Of a stretch of 64,000 bases of DNA, positions 1 to 10,400 are shown one piece after another (position 1 is the stretch's first letter; each line of letters opens with the position of its first letter). Position numbers and translations under genes: made by a program. This DNA comes from Leguminivora glycinivorella (Eukaryota; Arthropoda; Insecta; Lepidoptera; Tortricidae), in assembly GCF_023078275.1 (NCBI RefSeq), contig NC_062987.1:19453772-19517771 (forward strand), given 5' to 3'. Under the pieces are notes generated by a model, which saw nothing but the letters and a program-made list of their open reading frames with translations, made no database searches and was not told the DNA's origin.

Positions 1-764
1 TTTTATTATGAGTCCTGTGGCACATTGTTGTTTATATAACCTCGTAAGGACGTCTTGTTAAACCAAATGTTAAAACTCCAGTTTTAAGTAGGTAACATGA
101 ATAACAAATTATTTAGTTTCACTAATCAAATTGATTGCTCTATAAATTGATATAATCTGTCAAACAAGTCTGTCAGTAAATAAGAACAAAGAAAACTATA
201 GGTATCCTTTTCTATAGCACCCTAAAGAAAAGGACGCGTGGTGACCTGGTGACGTCTTAGAAAAGTTACTTCGTTGGGTTAGTATCGACACAGATCGACT
301 AGAGAGGTAGTTTATCGATACAATAAGTTCGAGAACAGCATATTAATGCAAGTTAAAATAAATCATGTAAATAAAATTGTTATTTGTTATACACACTGTT
401 TTTATTGAATTCCGATAACTTTAAGGGAAGATCAAATGAATTTAATGTCTCTAAGAAACTTAACTCTTACGGTTATCGAGTTATTAAAAAAATAAAGATA
501 ATTACTGAACATGTGTATGACTGCCTTTACCAAAGATAATTACTGAACACGTGTGTGACCAATTCCTAATGTTTTTTGTTTTGACATGTGCAGTCAATCA
601 CTTGACACTAACTTGAATGTTATTCGTAAGGGTCTCTCACACTAATAAATTCATTTGTTATGTATGAAAATGATGAAAAATATTTTTTGCGGATTTAATT
701 AAAAGAGGTATACATCAGGGTGGCAAACGGTCTCCGCGCGGCTTGTATGTGTGCTCGCCGCTTA
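1..764. other. No gene recognised
   Basis: AT-rich sequence with no open frame of note, no splice-site pair around coding-like sequence and no RNA gene that I can recognise. The text near 480-560 contains a short direct repeat (gataattactgaacatgtgtatgac and a close copy), but I see no larger structure. Confidence 0.5.
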
Positions 765-908
765 GGCCCCGCGCACACGGAGGCAACAGTTGCTCGGCGA
801 CTTTCGTATTTGTATGAAAAGTTGCGTCGCCTCGTGTGCGCACTTTCATACTAAGCCATGGTCGTGACAAAAAAGTCGCCAGCAACAGTTGCCCGTGTGC
901 GCGGGCCC
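765..908. mobile_element. Short PIF/Harbinger-like MITE
   Basis: The ends are inverted repeats (GGCCCCGCGCACACGG at the left, CCGTGTGCGCGGGCCC at the right). The 144-bp element is flanked on both sides by TTA (762-764 and 909-911). A 3-bp TTA target duplication with G/C-rich terminal repeats is the hallmark of PIF/Harbinger elements. It has no coding capacity, so it is non-autonomous. Confidence 0.7.
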
Positions 909-963
909 TTACGTACTCGCTCTATCCGCGACACATGCAAGCGGATGTGAATGAACAAGATTA

Positions 964-1191
964 AGCTAGGAACATACTACGCGGACGTCCGTCGTAAATC
1001 GACCGCGACCGCGACCGATCAGTGTGCACGGAACAAAACATCCAGCGAGCCAGATTTCGATCGGACGTCCATGCGCTCAAGGCCACGTCCACGTCCGTCG
1101 ACCGATAGTTTGCACGGTTATGTGTATTTCCATTGTCCAGATTCCCGTCCGCGGTCGATTCACGACGCGGACGCGTAGTGTGTTCCTAGCT
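964..1191. mobile_element. Short PIF/Harbinger-like MITE, second family
   Basis: Terminal inverted repeats AGCTAGGAACATACTACGCG and CGCGTAGTGTGTTCCTAGCT bound a 228-bp element with TTA on each side (961-963, 1192-1194). The open frames across it are chance frames in a GC-rich palindromic region. It lies only 55 bp from the element at 765-908. Confidence 0.7.
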
Positions 1192-1553
1192 TTAGTCGCG
1201 GCCCCGCGCCCCGCGCCCCTACCTACCTATACTAGTCCTATTCTACGCATCACATTTGCACTGACCTTGAGAGGCCCGAGCCCCCAATCAAAGAATGCGT
1301 TGGTTTATTAAAATTTAAAGCACTCGAAAGCAGGCGCGTAGTTAATTAGAAATGTGGGAAAAAAACCGTCGCGTCGTCGGTGTCGTTTTTCATTTCGTGT
1401 ATGATATATATTTCAATTTATAAATATGGAAATGTATATTATTAAGTAAACAAATACATGTACTTAATATAAAAAATAAAAGGTAATGTAGCTAGGTATT
1501 TGACAAAACATTTTCTAGAGTAATATTGTCTTCGGTTACCGCGATAGTTACTC

Positions 1554-1692
1554 ATGAAATAAAATTATGGAAATGGATTAAATCGCGTATAATGAATTTA
1601 AAATACAGTATAGAAATAAAAACAAATAGTAGTAAATATAGTATTTTAAATTCATTATACGCGATTTAATCCGTTTCCATAGTTTTATTTCA
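1554..1692. repeat. Fold-back repeat with about 50-bp arms
   Basis: The left arm (1554-1606) and right arm (1641-1692) are near-perfect reverse complements around the core TTAAATCGCGTATAATGAAT. The copy is bordered by a direct repeat (attttctagagtaat) near 1510 and 1693. A single arm of the same family lies at about 19017-19070, just upstream of GMD exon 3. Confidence 0.75.
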
Positions 1693-1756
1693 TTTTCTAG
1701 AGTAATTTTTACTCATAAATTGAGAAAAACACCGAAATTAGTTATTTACTAAAACT

Positions 1757-1835
1757 TGACGTTCATATGTTCATTGTAATTTGTAATATGCCTACTTGAA
1801 AAATAAATATTTCATTTTCATTTCATTTCAACACA
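1757..1835 (+). repeat. LINE-type 3' tail repeat
   Basis: The block containing gacgttcatatg, aatatgcctacttgaaaaat and the A/T-rich end attttcatttcat recurs near 50838-50911. It looks like the 3' end of a retroposed element. The class is not certain from the tail alone. Confidence 0.45.
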
Positions 1836-1875
1836 TAATTACTATTATCTGTTATGGCCTTAAGGCCGCCGGCCA

Positions 1876-2207
1876 GATGAGCCATTTTTTTTTAAAGTTG
1901 TTCACCCCTCTTTTTTTGTAACATGGGTGTTTTTTACGCGATTCATACTCAGAATCTCAAGGTCTTTCGATCCTGCCTGATAGGAAGTAAAAAAAATATC
2001 TTAAGATATCCATACATTTTTCAAACCTTCCATGCCGTTACTGCCATACAAAATGTATGAAAAAATGGTAACGGAATGGGAAAAAACTTGGGAGACTTTT
2101 TTCTCCTATTAGGAGTGAAAGAGCTCACGATTCTGAGTGGAAACCACATAAAAATTTCCAAATTAAAAAAAAGTCGGGTGGACGTACAACTTTGACAAAA
2201 ATAAAAA
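1876..2207. repeat. Fold-back MITE (family B, copy 1)
   Basis: A self-complementary block with ends GAGCCATTTTT and AAAAATGGCCC and a central palindrome around catacaaaatgtatg. A related copy lies at 9217-9512. No coding frame. The halves also match each other imperfectly (ggaatgggaaaaaacttggg versus its complement in the other copy). Confidence 0.55.
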
Positions 2208-3315
2208 TGGCCCAGATAACAGTTCTAATCAACATTCAATAATTAAAATTATTTATTAATAATGAAGAACTAACACGATAAGGTAGGCAAGCACGAATTC
2301 AAATTTGTGATTTTTGTGTTTATTGCCATCGCGCAGTCGGGGGCGGTGCCGCTCGGCTGCCCGCAGAAAGCCACTTTATTTGTGCGCCTGCTAACGCACA
2401 CAGACGCGTCCGGTGTACTCGTGTGCGTACCGCCGCGGCGCCGGCCGGTACCCGTGCTGCGGCACAGTGTGTTAAAAACCCCAATTTTGTCTCACCTTGT
2501 TTTTATTGCATAATGCACACACACACACATATTCACATATTGCTTTTCGTTTTACCAACAACGCCATTCATTCATAAGTTTCATTAACGATACCATGTGG
2601 TTACGGAGTGCACACGAGTTGAATACGGCTACGTAACCAGGCTAAAATGTGCCGTCCAGACGCGTAAGAAGATAATGGTTCCGGAGAGCGCCCTTACACT
2701 GGTGTTTTGAGCGTATGACTAGCCCGCACTCAAGTGGCTATTCTAATTATATCACGTACGTTATGCACAGTCACTCCATCTAGTGACGAGAGGTAATAAT
2801 ACTTAGACGACTCAATAACGTTCAATGCGGGTTTGCTGATGTTGTATTCAGTCGTGTAATAAATTTTAGATTCGAATTTTGAAAAATATTGCATTGAATT
2901 CGTGTTTTTGTGGATTTGTGTATTAAATTAATGATATTCTTAATGCATGAGACTAAAATAATACCTTTGAGACCTTTAAATTTATTGAATAAATAAGTCA
3001 TAATGGCTAATCGTGGCACGTAGCGCCATCTATGATTTTGGTTTGACATTAATTATACGATGTTCCGGATGAGACCCCATGGTTACAGGCAGTTGCAGTC
3101 GAGATATACATTTAAACTTGTGATTGGCAGAAACTTCTGCAATCGATGCCACAGGCTTAGAATTTAAAAGTCGAATATGTCTGCCTTGGGTGACCCATAG
3201 CTCAAATTACATAGCCGTAATTCCGAATGTAAATTGTAATAAGTCCAAATATCTAAATCCAAGTTACTATTCTCACAATATTAAGATTATTAAGTTCCAA
3301 CTATTTTCATTTCAG
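2208..3315. other. Non-coding stretch upstream of a probable terminal exon
   Basis: AT-rich apart from a short GC-rich island at about 2331-2470, which is open in one frame and preceded by a possible acceptor (gcgcag). I could not tie that island to a protein family or find a convincing donor, so it is not called as an exon. The rest would be intron of the plus-strand gene ending at 3429, if that gene is real. Confidence 0.35.
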
Positions 3316-3429
3316 AAACCAGGAGCACAAGTGGACTACAAGTACATGGAAATCCTGAGTGAAGCTAACAAGCTACAGCATCTGTGGTATCAAGGGAAAT
3401 GCGACATAGACACAACTTGGTGCACATAA
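3316..3429 (+). CDS. Probable last coding exon of an unidentified gene
   Basis: A pyrimidine-rich acceptor (ctattttcatttcag) is followed by 37 codons ending in TAA, with an AATAAA at 3453-3458 shortly after the stop. The peptide begins KPGAQVDYKYMEILSEANKL and ends CDIDTTWCT; its composition is protein-like and unlike the surrounding AT-rich DNA. I do not recognise the family. Earlier exons would lie upstream, probably outside the window. The gene would converge on IntS11, with the two stop codons about 630 bp apart. Seen: acceptor, open frame, stop, poly(A) signal. Inferred: that these form a terminal exon. Confidence 0.5.
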   Translation, partial: KPGAQVDYKYMEILSEANKLQHLWYQGKCDIDTTWCT

Positions 3430-3702
3430 AATCAATGTTACTTAAGCTATTTAATAAACTAACTCTTACAAATTTTACATGATATTTCATACCCTGTATA
3501 ACTAGAGGTATATCACACTGTTGAAAATAAAGTGAAATGAATTGATAGTCTTAACAGAAACTGAATTGAAATCTTTCAAATCACAAATACTGTCTTTGAG
3601 GACTGCTGAAATTGTAAATTGGTTTTTCAAATTCTTAATGTACTATTTTGTAACTTTACAAGTTTGTTCTTATTCCTATACCTGGAGGCACACAACACAT
3701 TA

Positions 3703-4038
3703 GAGCATTTCTTTATTTTTTTGCCAATAATTTTTTTTTATTGTTTTAGGGAATTTTGGTCAATTTTATTGTACTCAGAATCACGAGTACTTTCAATCTC
3801 ACTGGGAGACAAAAAGTGTCCCAGAATTTCCATACATTTTTTTTTTTACTTTCCTCTTTTATTACCCCATACAACATGTACGGAAAATGGTAACAAAATA
3901 AGAAAAAATCGTATGGGACAATTTTTTTAACTACTAGGATTGAAAAGGCATGGATTGAAGAATTCTGAGTAGAAATAGCATTTTTTTTTTCAAAAATATC
4001 GCACTTCATAAAAGTGGCAAAAAAAAAAAGAAATGCTC
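3703..4038. mobile_element. MITE family A, copy 1
   Basis: Terminal inverted repeats GAGCATTTCTTT...AAAGAAATGCTC and a shared interior (cgagtactttcaatctcactggg, cccatacaacatgtacgg) identify the same family as 33802-34115. ATTA stands on both sides and may be the target duplication. Its right end is 20 bp from the IntS11 stop codon, so nearly all of that gene's 3' UTR on the minus strand is MITE sequence. Confidence 0.7.
3858..3863 (-). terminator. Candidate IntS11 poly(A) signal inside a MITE
   Basis: Reading the minus strand away from the IntS11 stop, the 20 bp before the MITE hold no AATAAA. The first AATAAA met is here, about 195 bp past the stop and inside the MITE. Others follow near 3765 and 3736. 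Use of this signal is inference. Confidence 0.4.
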
Positions 4039-4058
4039 ATTAATGCTTAATCTCAAAA

Positions 4059-5846
4059 CTATTGTACCATAGACTGCAGCAATCCTAATATGTAACTGCC
4101 AAGATCCTCATCCTGGTTAGTCCATGAGACATAAATATTTTTTGTTGTTTCATCATCACCCTCTACTTTAATAAGCACAGACTCGACAGAGATGTTGCCA
4201 TCTGATATAGTGATGGACCATCCAGATAGCTTCTCTGTTAATAAACCTTTTAACTTCTCTGCAGTCTTCAGGGCTGGACCCGGGTCATCCAAGCGGACAG
4301 TGCTTGTGAAGCGGATGACATGCCTGTTGATGCCAATTTCATCACACATTTCATCAATGTCTATGAGAGAAAGTCTATTGTCTTTGACACAGAGAATTCC
4401 ATTCACTACACGCCGTCTCTTTGGATCAGGTGGCTGGGCATTATATCTGACTGATTCAGCTTTCAGAAGTCTTAATGACACATCAATGGGGATTTTAGTT
4501 GGAGTAGAAATCATGCAAGTCTCTCCATTAGCGGGCATGTAGCAGTTAATCTTGAACTCTTTTTCAATTTTATCCTTCAGAAACTCCATTTTCTGAGCTT
4601 CACCATGCACTAACAGTACATTCTTTGGTTCACAGTATTGAATCAGCTGCATGATACCTTTAGCATCAGCATGAGCAGAGAAAGACATGTACTCTACTGC
4701 CATTTTCACTTCCACCACTTGACGATTTTCAAATTCAACTTTTTTTGCCCCATTTAAAATCTTATGACCAACAGTTCCTTGAACACAGAACCCGGGCATG
4801 ATAACCATGTTTTGTTCATACGGTGCCCATTTCTTGAAGATGTTTAGTGAGAGTCCAGCATGTAACATACCCGGTGTTGCAAACACCACCATGGCCCCAG
4901 GGTTATCTATGTATGACTTGTCAAAAGGTTTGATATGTTTAAAATCAAACATGTTTCTCTGCACAAAAGTCTTCCTGATCTTCTGATTTGTCCATGTGAT
5001 GAACATTTTATAGTAATTGTTTGCTTTCTCTGTAAGGCCCAGGGCGAAGTAGACTGGGCACTTAAGATTCATCCGCTCCCAGTATGTTTCTAATAATATA
5101 CAGAGTTCCTGGGCACGACCAAGAGCAAAAACAGGTATGAGCACTTTGCCACCCTTTTCCACACACTCATGGACTTTCTTGAGGAAGTCTCTTTCACGGC
5201 ACCTTTTGGAATCTCTGATAGTAGTAGCATAGGTCGACTCTGATATGAGCAAATCAGGTCGGCACTTGTCAATCCAAGCAGCTCCTAAATGTCTGTCCGG
5301 AGTCATATTGTAGTCACCGGTGTAGACAACAGACTGAGACCCGACTCTGATCCAAAACATTGCTGCGCCCAACACATGCCCCGCATAGTATGCCTTTATC
5401 TCTAGATCATTGTCTACCATCACAGACTGGTGCAGAGTTACCGCAGTAACTTTCTTGATGCAGTCCTTTATCATTTGAGACGTGAAGAAGTTAGATTCGC
5501 CTTTTCTTTCTACTGCAACTTTTCTCATGTCCTCCAGAAGGATAGGGGCAATGGCTTTTGTGGGATGAGTCATATAGATGGGACCAGTGTAGCCTACCAT
5601 CTCGGACATGTAGGGCAAAGCACCACAGTGGTCCAAATGGAAATGCGAGATTATGACACAATCGATCTGGCTCGTGATTGGTCCTTCAGGGACGATGTAA
5701 GAGAAATCCGGAAAGCGTCGTTCGTCGTTGTAGCCCATATGCATGCCACAGTCGAGCATAATGTTCTTCCCTCCCATGGACAAGAGAATACAGCTCCTGC
5801 CCACATCCTGGCCCGCCCCCAGCGGGGTAATCTTAATGTCGGGCAT
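4059..5846 (-). CDS. IntS11: Integrator complex subunit 11 (IntS11), RNA endonuclease
   Basis: This is the catalytic nuclease of the nuclear Integrator complex. It cleaves snRNA 3' ends and promoter-proximal nascent transcripts, working with IntS9 and IntS4. The frame gives 595 aa from the ATG at 5846 (the codon just upstream is GTG, not ATG), close to the roughly 600 aa usual for the family. The metallo-beta-lactamase fold shows zinc ligands H68-x-H70-x-D72-H73, H157 (AGHVLGAAMF) and D178 (TGDYN). The beta-CASP insert shows E203 (ISESTY), H392 (SFSAHAD) and H414 (VLLVHGEAQ). A basic run DPKRRR lies near residue 475, followed by the C-terminal dimerisation region. All catalytic residues are present, so the enzyme should be active. 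The coding region has no intron. Identity is very secure. Confidence 0.97.
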   Translation of the reverse strand: MPDIKITPLGAGQDVGRSCILLSMGGKNIMLDCGMHMGYNDERRFPDFSYIVPEGPITSQIDCVIISHFHLDHCGALPYMSEMVGYTGPIYMTHPTKAIAPILLEDMRKVAVERKGESNFFTSQMIKDCIKKVTAVTLHQSVMVDNDLEIKAYYAGHVLGAAMFWIRVGSQSVVYTGDYNMTPDRHLGAAWIDKCRPDLLISESTYATTIRDSKRCRERDFLKKVHECVEKGGKVLIPVFALGRAQELCILLETYWERMNLKCPVYFALGLTEKANNYYKMFITWTNQKIRKTFVQRNMFDFKHIKPFDKSYIDNPGAMVVFATPGMLHAGLSLNIFKKWAPYEQNMVIMPGFCVQGTVGHKILNGAKKVEFENRQVVEVKMAVEYMSFSAHADAKGIMQLIQYCEPKNVLLVHGEAQKMEFLKDKIEKEFKINCYMPANGETCMISTPTKIPIDVSLRLLKAESVRYNAQPPDPKRRRVVNGILCVKDNRLSLIDIDEMCDEIGINRHVIRFTSTVRLDDPGPALKTAEKLKGLLTEKLSGWSITISDGNISVESVLIKVEGDDETTKNIYVSWTNQDEDLGSYILGLLQSMVQ

Positions 5847-6375
5847 CACGTAAACTCGAACTTTACCCTGCTTCTACGCGATGTCGCAATAATGCGGTCC
5901 ACCTTCAAACAAATTACCGCGAGCAAAGGTTAGCGGTCGCGGATAGTCATTAATAACTCGTAAGATTGATCACATGCTCAAAGATGATATAATGAAGTAA
6001 CTACTCGTCTTTCAAGTTGGTTATAATCTCTTCTTTTTTATCAATCACAACTTTATGTTATCACTGTTTTCGATGTAAGGACACGGGTTGATCAACACTT
6101 TTCTCAATATAAAACAATATGTAACTAATTGCACACTGTAGAATAATGCAATTAGAATACCAAACGCATTTACAATAAATGCAATTCAGTTGAATTTACA
6201 GCAATAATTTGACACAAATAAAGTAAGATAACAAGCCATCAAAATCAAATGCTCAAAAGTCATTACCAGACGTATGGAGATTAGAGGTAAGGAGCGATAG
6301 CTTTAAGTATCAGAAGTGCACATATAAAAGAAAAGATAGGTGGCGCTGCAATAACAGGTATATAATTGTTTGACA

Positions 6376-6455
6376 ATCTCTTAGCCTTCTCGGTAGTGAC
6401 CCCGCCTACGGAGCAAGGGGTCCCGGGTTCAAATCCTGATGAGAGCTTTTTTATT
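6376..6455 (+). repeat. tRNA-related SINE fragment
   Basis: A block reading tagtgaccccgcctacgga then a B-box-like GGGTTCAAATCC at 6425-6436, followed by a T-rich tract. The pattern (tRNA-like head, T-rich or repeat tail) is that of lepidopteran tRNA-derived SINEs. It does not fold into a full tRNA with matched acceptor arms, so it is not called as a tRNA gene. Confidence 0.5.
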
Positions 6456-6664
6456 TTTACCTACTAACATTTTTTTATTTTTTTAATATTCAAAAATATT
6501 TTGTTTTGTTACAACTTTTCGAACATTACCTAAGAATCCTAAGATGGGGCAAACAATGTAAAAGGGCTTAAGTTGACATTTGTATAAATAAAACAATAAC
6601 TGAACACAATTATTTTAAAAACATAAAATAAAAATTAAAATATAAAAAAATCTAAAAACAAAAA

Positions 6665-6740
6665 GATCGCTGTCAGGATCGAACCTGAGATCATCTGCAT
6701 ACGAAGCCAGCGCACTACCACGGGACTACGTCTTTACTTG
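6665..6740 (-). repeat. tRNA-related SINE fragment (minus strand)
   Basis: Read on the minus strand there is an A-box-like TAGTCCCGTGGTAGTGCGC and a B box GGTTCGATCC (6676-6685). The spacing resembles a tRNA, but the acceptor stem does not pair well. Flanks are A/T-rich. Best read as a tRNA-derived retroposon. Confidence 0.45.
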
Positions 6741-7351
6741 TTGAAATCAGCCTAGAGAAAAGAACGTTTAATGTCATGTCACATCGCTGATCATTGAGCG
6801 AGACATGCGCTCCAAGCGGAGAGATTTGTAACTGCAATTAATAGGCCTCAGCCGGTCATTTTTGCGACTGTTCTATTTCGACAGATTTTCCTCCTTACCT
6901 CTAGTCTCCCTGACCAGACGGTCAAACCGTACGTCAGTAGTTGTTTGCAGCTTATTTTAATACACCTTTTGAGCCGTTAATTCCGTTGCTCAAACATGGC
7001 GACATTGACATTCCCAATTGACACTGACACTAAACTGACAGAAGAATTTTGAAACCTCTTCCAGAAGCAGAATTGTTTCACGAATTTGTGATATTTATAT
7101 TTTTCTACTCAATTATTGCATCAAAAGCGTGCGTTTCCTAAGCTGGCAGTACATTAATTATTAGTTCATAAATTAATTCCATTGCTATCGGTTGTAAACC
7201 GTTATTTCGCACGATAATGTTAATTGAGTATGAGTGTTTGTGATAAGCTTATCAATCCGCATCAGGCGTCGCCGGCTCGCGCGGTGAGGACGTGTACACT
7301 ACGCCCTGTGCTTTAAATATTTGACTCTTATTCTACGGTAAAACAGACAAG

Positions 7352-7420
7352 ATGTCAGGAGAAGGTCCCAGCGGCGATGGAAACAGGAAAGTGGCTCTTA
7401 TTACCGGCATCACTGGACAG
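7352..7420 (+). CDS. Gmd: GMD exon 1
   Basis: The ATG follows aacagacaag, with A at -3. The 23 codons end ALITGITGQ, the start of the dinucleotide-binding loop. The donor is CAG|gtaatt and the exon ends in phase 0. No other in-frame ATG gives a better start. Confidence 0.93.
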
Positions 7421-10400
7421 GTAATTGTTAATATTTACAATTACGTAGCTTTGGGTTTTTCCAAGAAAAAAATGATTATTTCTTGAAGGTCTTGAACAAA
7501 TCTGTGTTTAACGATATTTTTGTTTATCTTTTACTCAACTCTTACTCTAGTGGTATTTTTTAAAATCTAAATCACTATAATATTCTAATATTATCAGTTA
7601 GCAACAAGTTGTTTGTGATAAGACTTTGTATAATAATCATGTTTATTAAATTTTTTTTTGTTTCTTGTCTTTTAATGATTTAAAAAGGATTTTTTTTTTC
7701 AAGTAAATTATGTTATGTTTAACAGCTTATCTCTTGCCTAATGTTATCAATCAATTTCTGGGGAATTTCGTATTCATTTATAGATATTATTGGAAAACCC
7801 GGCCTTACATTTAAACATTATGAGAAATATACTTGTTTACAATTTGGGATTTTTAGATTGGAGCCTTTAATACTACGCTTTGCTTTGTATTATACTGATA
7901 TTCACCATAAAATCTTACAACAAAAATTATGGGTCAACTGGTCTGGGGTTGGTGTTGCAATAGGACCAATGACATAGAATATAATAGAATTGTTTTGCAT
8001 ATCACATTACAAGCAATTGATGGAGTGGAACATAGAGGTATACATGTCAGCAGTTCTCAAAAAGTTTGTTAAGGAAAAAGTTTTTTTAATTCCTATTTTG
8101 TTACCAAGATTTTTTTGATGAATTGAGATTTTAGTAAGTTTTATTTCGTCATTAAGGTTCTCTAGTATCTATTATTTTCTTAATTACAACAATTATCCTG
8201 TATATATTGTACAAAAGTTGACTTATATTATAGGTAATTCCACGGAGGTTGAAGTGAATGATAACACACACAGCTAAATGAAGATTAGTACTGATTGCAA
8301 AAAAATGAATGAATGAAATGAGTGAGTGAATGTAAAAAAACCAATTAATATATTTTTGAAAAACATTATTATTTATTGATATACTTATCATTAATGGTAG
8401 CAGCTTAGCAGTAATGGTATTATCCGGTGAACTTTATAGCTCATTATGAAATTTCACTTCCAAATAAGTATTCAGCTATCGATATATTTTATATCGGAAG
8501 GATGTCCCTATGTTAATTGACGTTATTGCTACCGCGACTTCTATGTCTGCTAATAAGTAATGAAAAAATAGGTAAACACCATTTTAACAGCTACGATGAT
8601 AAAATAAGGCAATCTATTACATATTATCTTTGATTTCTACGATTAATGTTACAATCATAATCTGACAATTAATTAATCACATACGAGATATTTTATTTTC
8701 TGTTTTGTTTGAAAATTGTTCTATAGACGTAATTCTTAACAAAATAGTTAATAGAAACTTTTTGGTCTTTCTTGCAATTCACTGTTGAATCTGCAGTCGG
8801 TACACGGTAAGAACACTAATTTCAAAATCTCGTTGTCTTTACATGACAGTGTTATAGTGTGCGTGGCCTCAACTGAGTTGAAACTACCTATACTAAATGT
8901 TGGTAACAAAATAGGATCAATTAAAATTTGCTGACGTGACTATGTACAAACTTTTTGAGAACTGCTGATGTGATACCCTGTAAGGGCACAACAATATAAT
9001 TGGCAATAATACCACAATGCTGCCATCTGGTCATTTTTTGATGAACATTTTTAGGAGATTTATTCAGAATAACGCTCATTGCATATAGCTGTATATTTTT
9101 TAAATGTGTTATTATACTCCCACTGTTCATTTTGTATATTTTATTTCAGTGAAAGTATTTCTGTCACTCTTAGAAACAAGGGAAACATGTAAGCAGCAGG
9201 TGGAAAGAAATATTTGGGCCATTTTCAGTCGCCCCACTTTTTTTGGATATGGAATTTTTATGTGGTTTCGACTGAGGATCATGAGCTCTTTCATCCCAAG
9301 TCCCAAGGTTTTTTCCCATTCCGTTACCATTTATTCATACATTTTGTATGGTGGTAACGGAATGGAAGGTTTGAAAGTTGTATGGAAATCTTAGGACATT
9401 TTTTTTTCTTATCAGGATCAGAAGGCCTCGCGATTCTGAGTATGAATCGTGTTAAGACATGGATATTGTTACAAAAAAAGTGGGGTTGTCCACCCCACTT
9501 TGATAAAATGGCCTATTTGATAAATTAATATACCCATTGTAATCTCCTACTTATTTAGAGGCATTCCTTTTAGTCCGTTGCTTCTGGAAAGTTATGTATG
9601 AAAATGTTGGCATAATTAATGGAAGATTTTTTTTGATTGGGATATGTACATTACAGGCCGAAGTTATTTTTCATCAACCCTCCCCATCCCTCCCCCCTCT
9701 GCGTCACCCCTCTTCCCCCCCTTAAATAGCCGAAAATGCGGTTTTTTTGCGATTTCTGACAAAACTGTTGTAGATACAGAAAAAGCGTGTAGGAAAAAAG
9801 TAATCCTTGATAAATTTACTACAAATCGTTCATTGACACTTTGGTTCTAGCACTTATAGGTTTCGCGTGATCCATCACGAAAGTTGGTCCTTTGCTGCAA
9901 TTTTCTTTAGTGAATGTTAAGTTTTCTCCCAAATTGCTTACGAAATCTGTTTGATATTACTAAAATATTATAAACTGAAAATGAATTTCAGTGGGAAAAA
10001 TCACTACCATGGGTGGGACTTGAACTCACGGCTTTTGGATTGATACTCCAGGGCTCTACCAACAGCTACCAAAAGCTCATCCCCAGTCATAGATATACTA
10101 TATAGAGAAATAGTACTCCTAGCGACTACTACCGTGAAAATATTACGTCTTAAATAGTTACTGGAATTCCAAGACATATTGGAAATTCCACCCATGGTAG
10201 TGATTTTTCCCCCTTAATTTTATTTTAGTCATGAGTTACAATATTTTAGTTATATCAAACAAATTTCGACGATTTCGTATGCATTTTGGGCGAAAACTTA
10301 ACATTCACTAAAGAAAATTGCAGCAAAGGACCAACTTTCGTGACGGATCACGCGTAAACTATAAGTGCTAGAACCAAAGTGTTAATGAATGATTTGTAGT

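Larger units (their letters stand above)
5847..7351. other. Divergent intergenic region between IntS11 and GMD
   Basis: About 1.5 kb separates the two start codons, which face away from each other. It should hold both promoters and 5' UTRs, but I see no TATA-like element I can defend. It contains two tRNA-related repeat fragments (6376-6455 plus, 6665-6740 minus) and is otherwise AT-rich and unremarkable. Confidence 0.5.

Noticed and set aside
951..1311. Overlapping open frames of 75 and 95 codons
   Set aside because: They cover the inverted-repeat element 964-1191; openness comes from its palindromic GC-rich sequence.
2331..2468. GC-rich open stretch with a possible acceptor, considered as an exon of the gene ending at 3429
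   Set aside because: No recognisable protein motif, no clear donor in phase, and the composition resembles the GC-rich MITEs nearby.
5430..5933. 167-codon plus-strand frame
   Set aside because: Antisense shadow of IntS11 with no protein-like motif.
6376..6455. Possible tRNA gene
   Set aside because: Has a B box but no matched acceptor stem or proper D arm; fits a tRNA-derived SINE better. The same holds for 6665-6740, 10010-10075 and 43870-43960.
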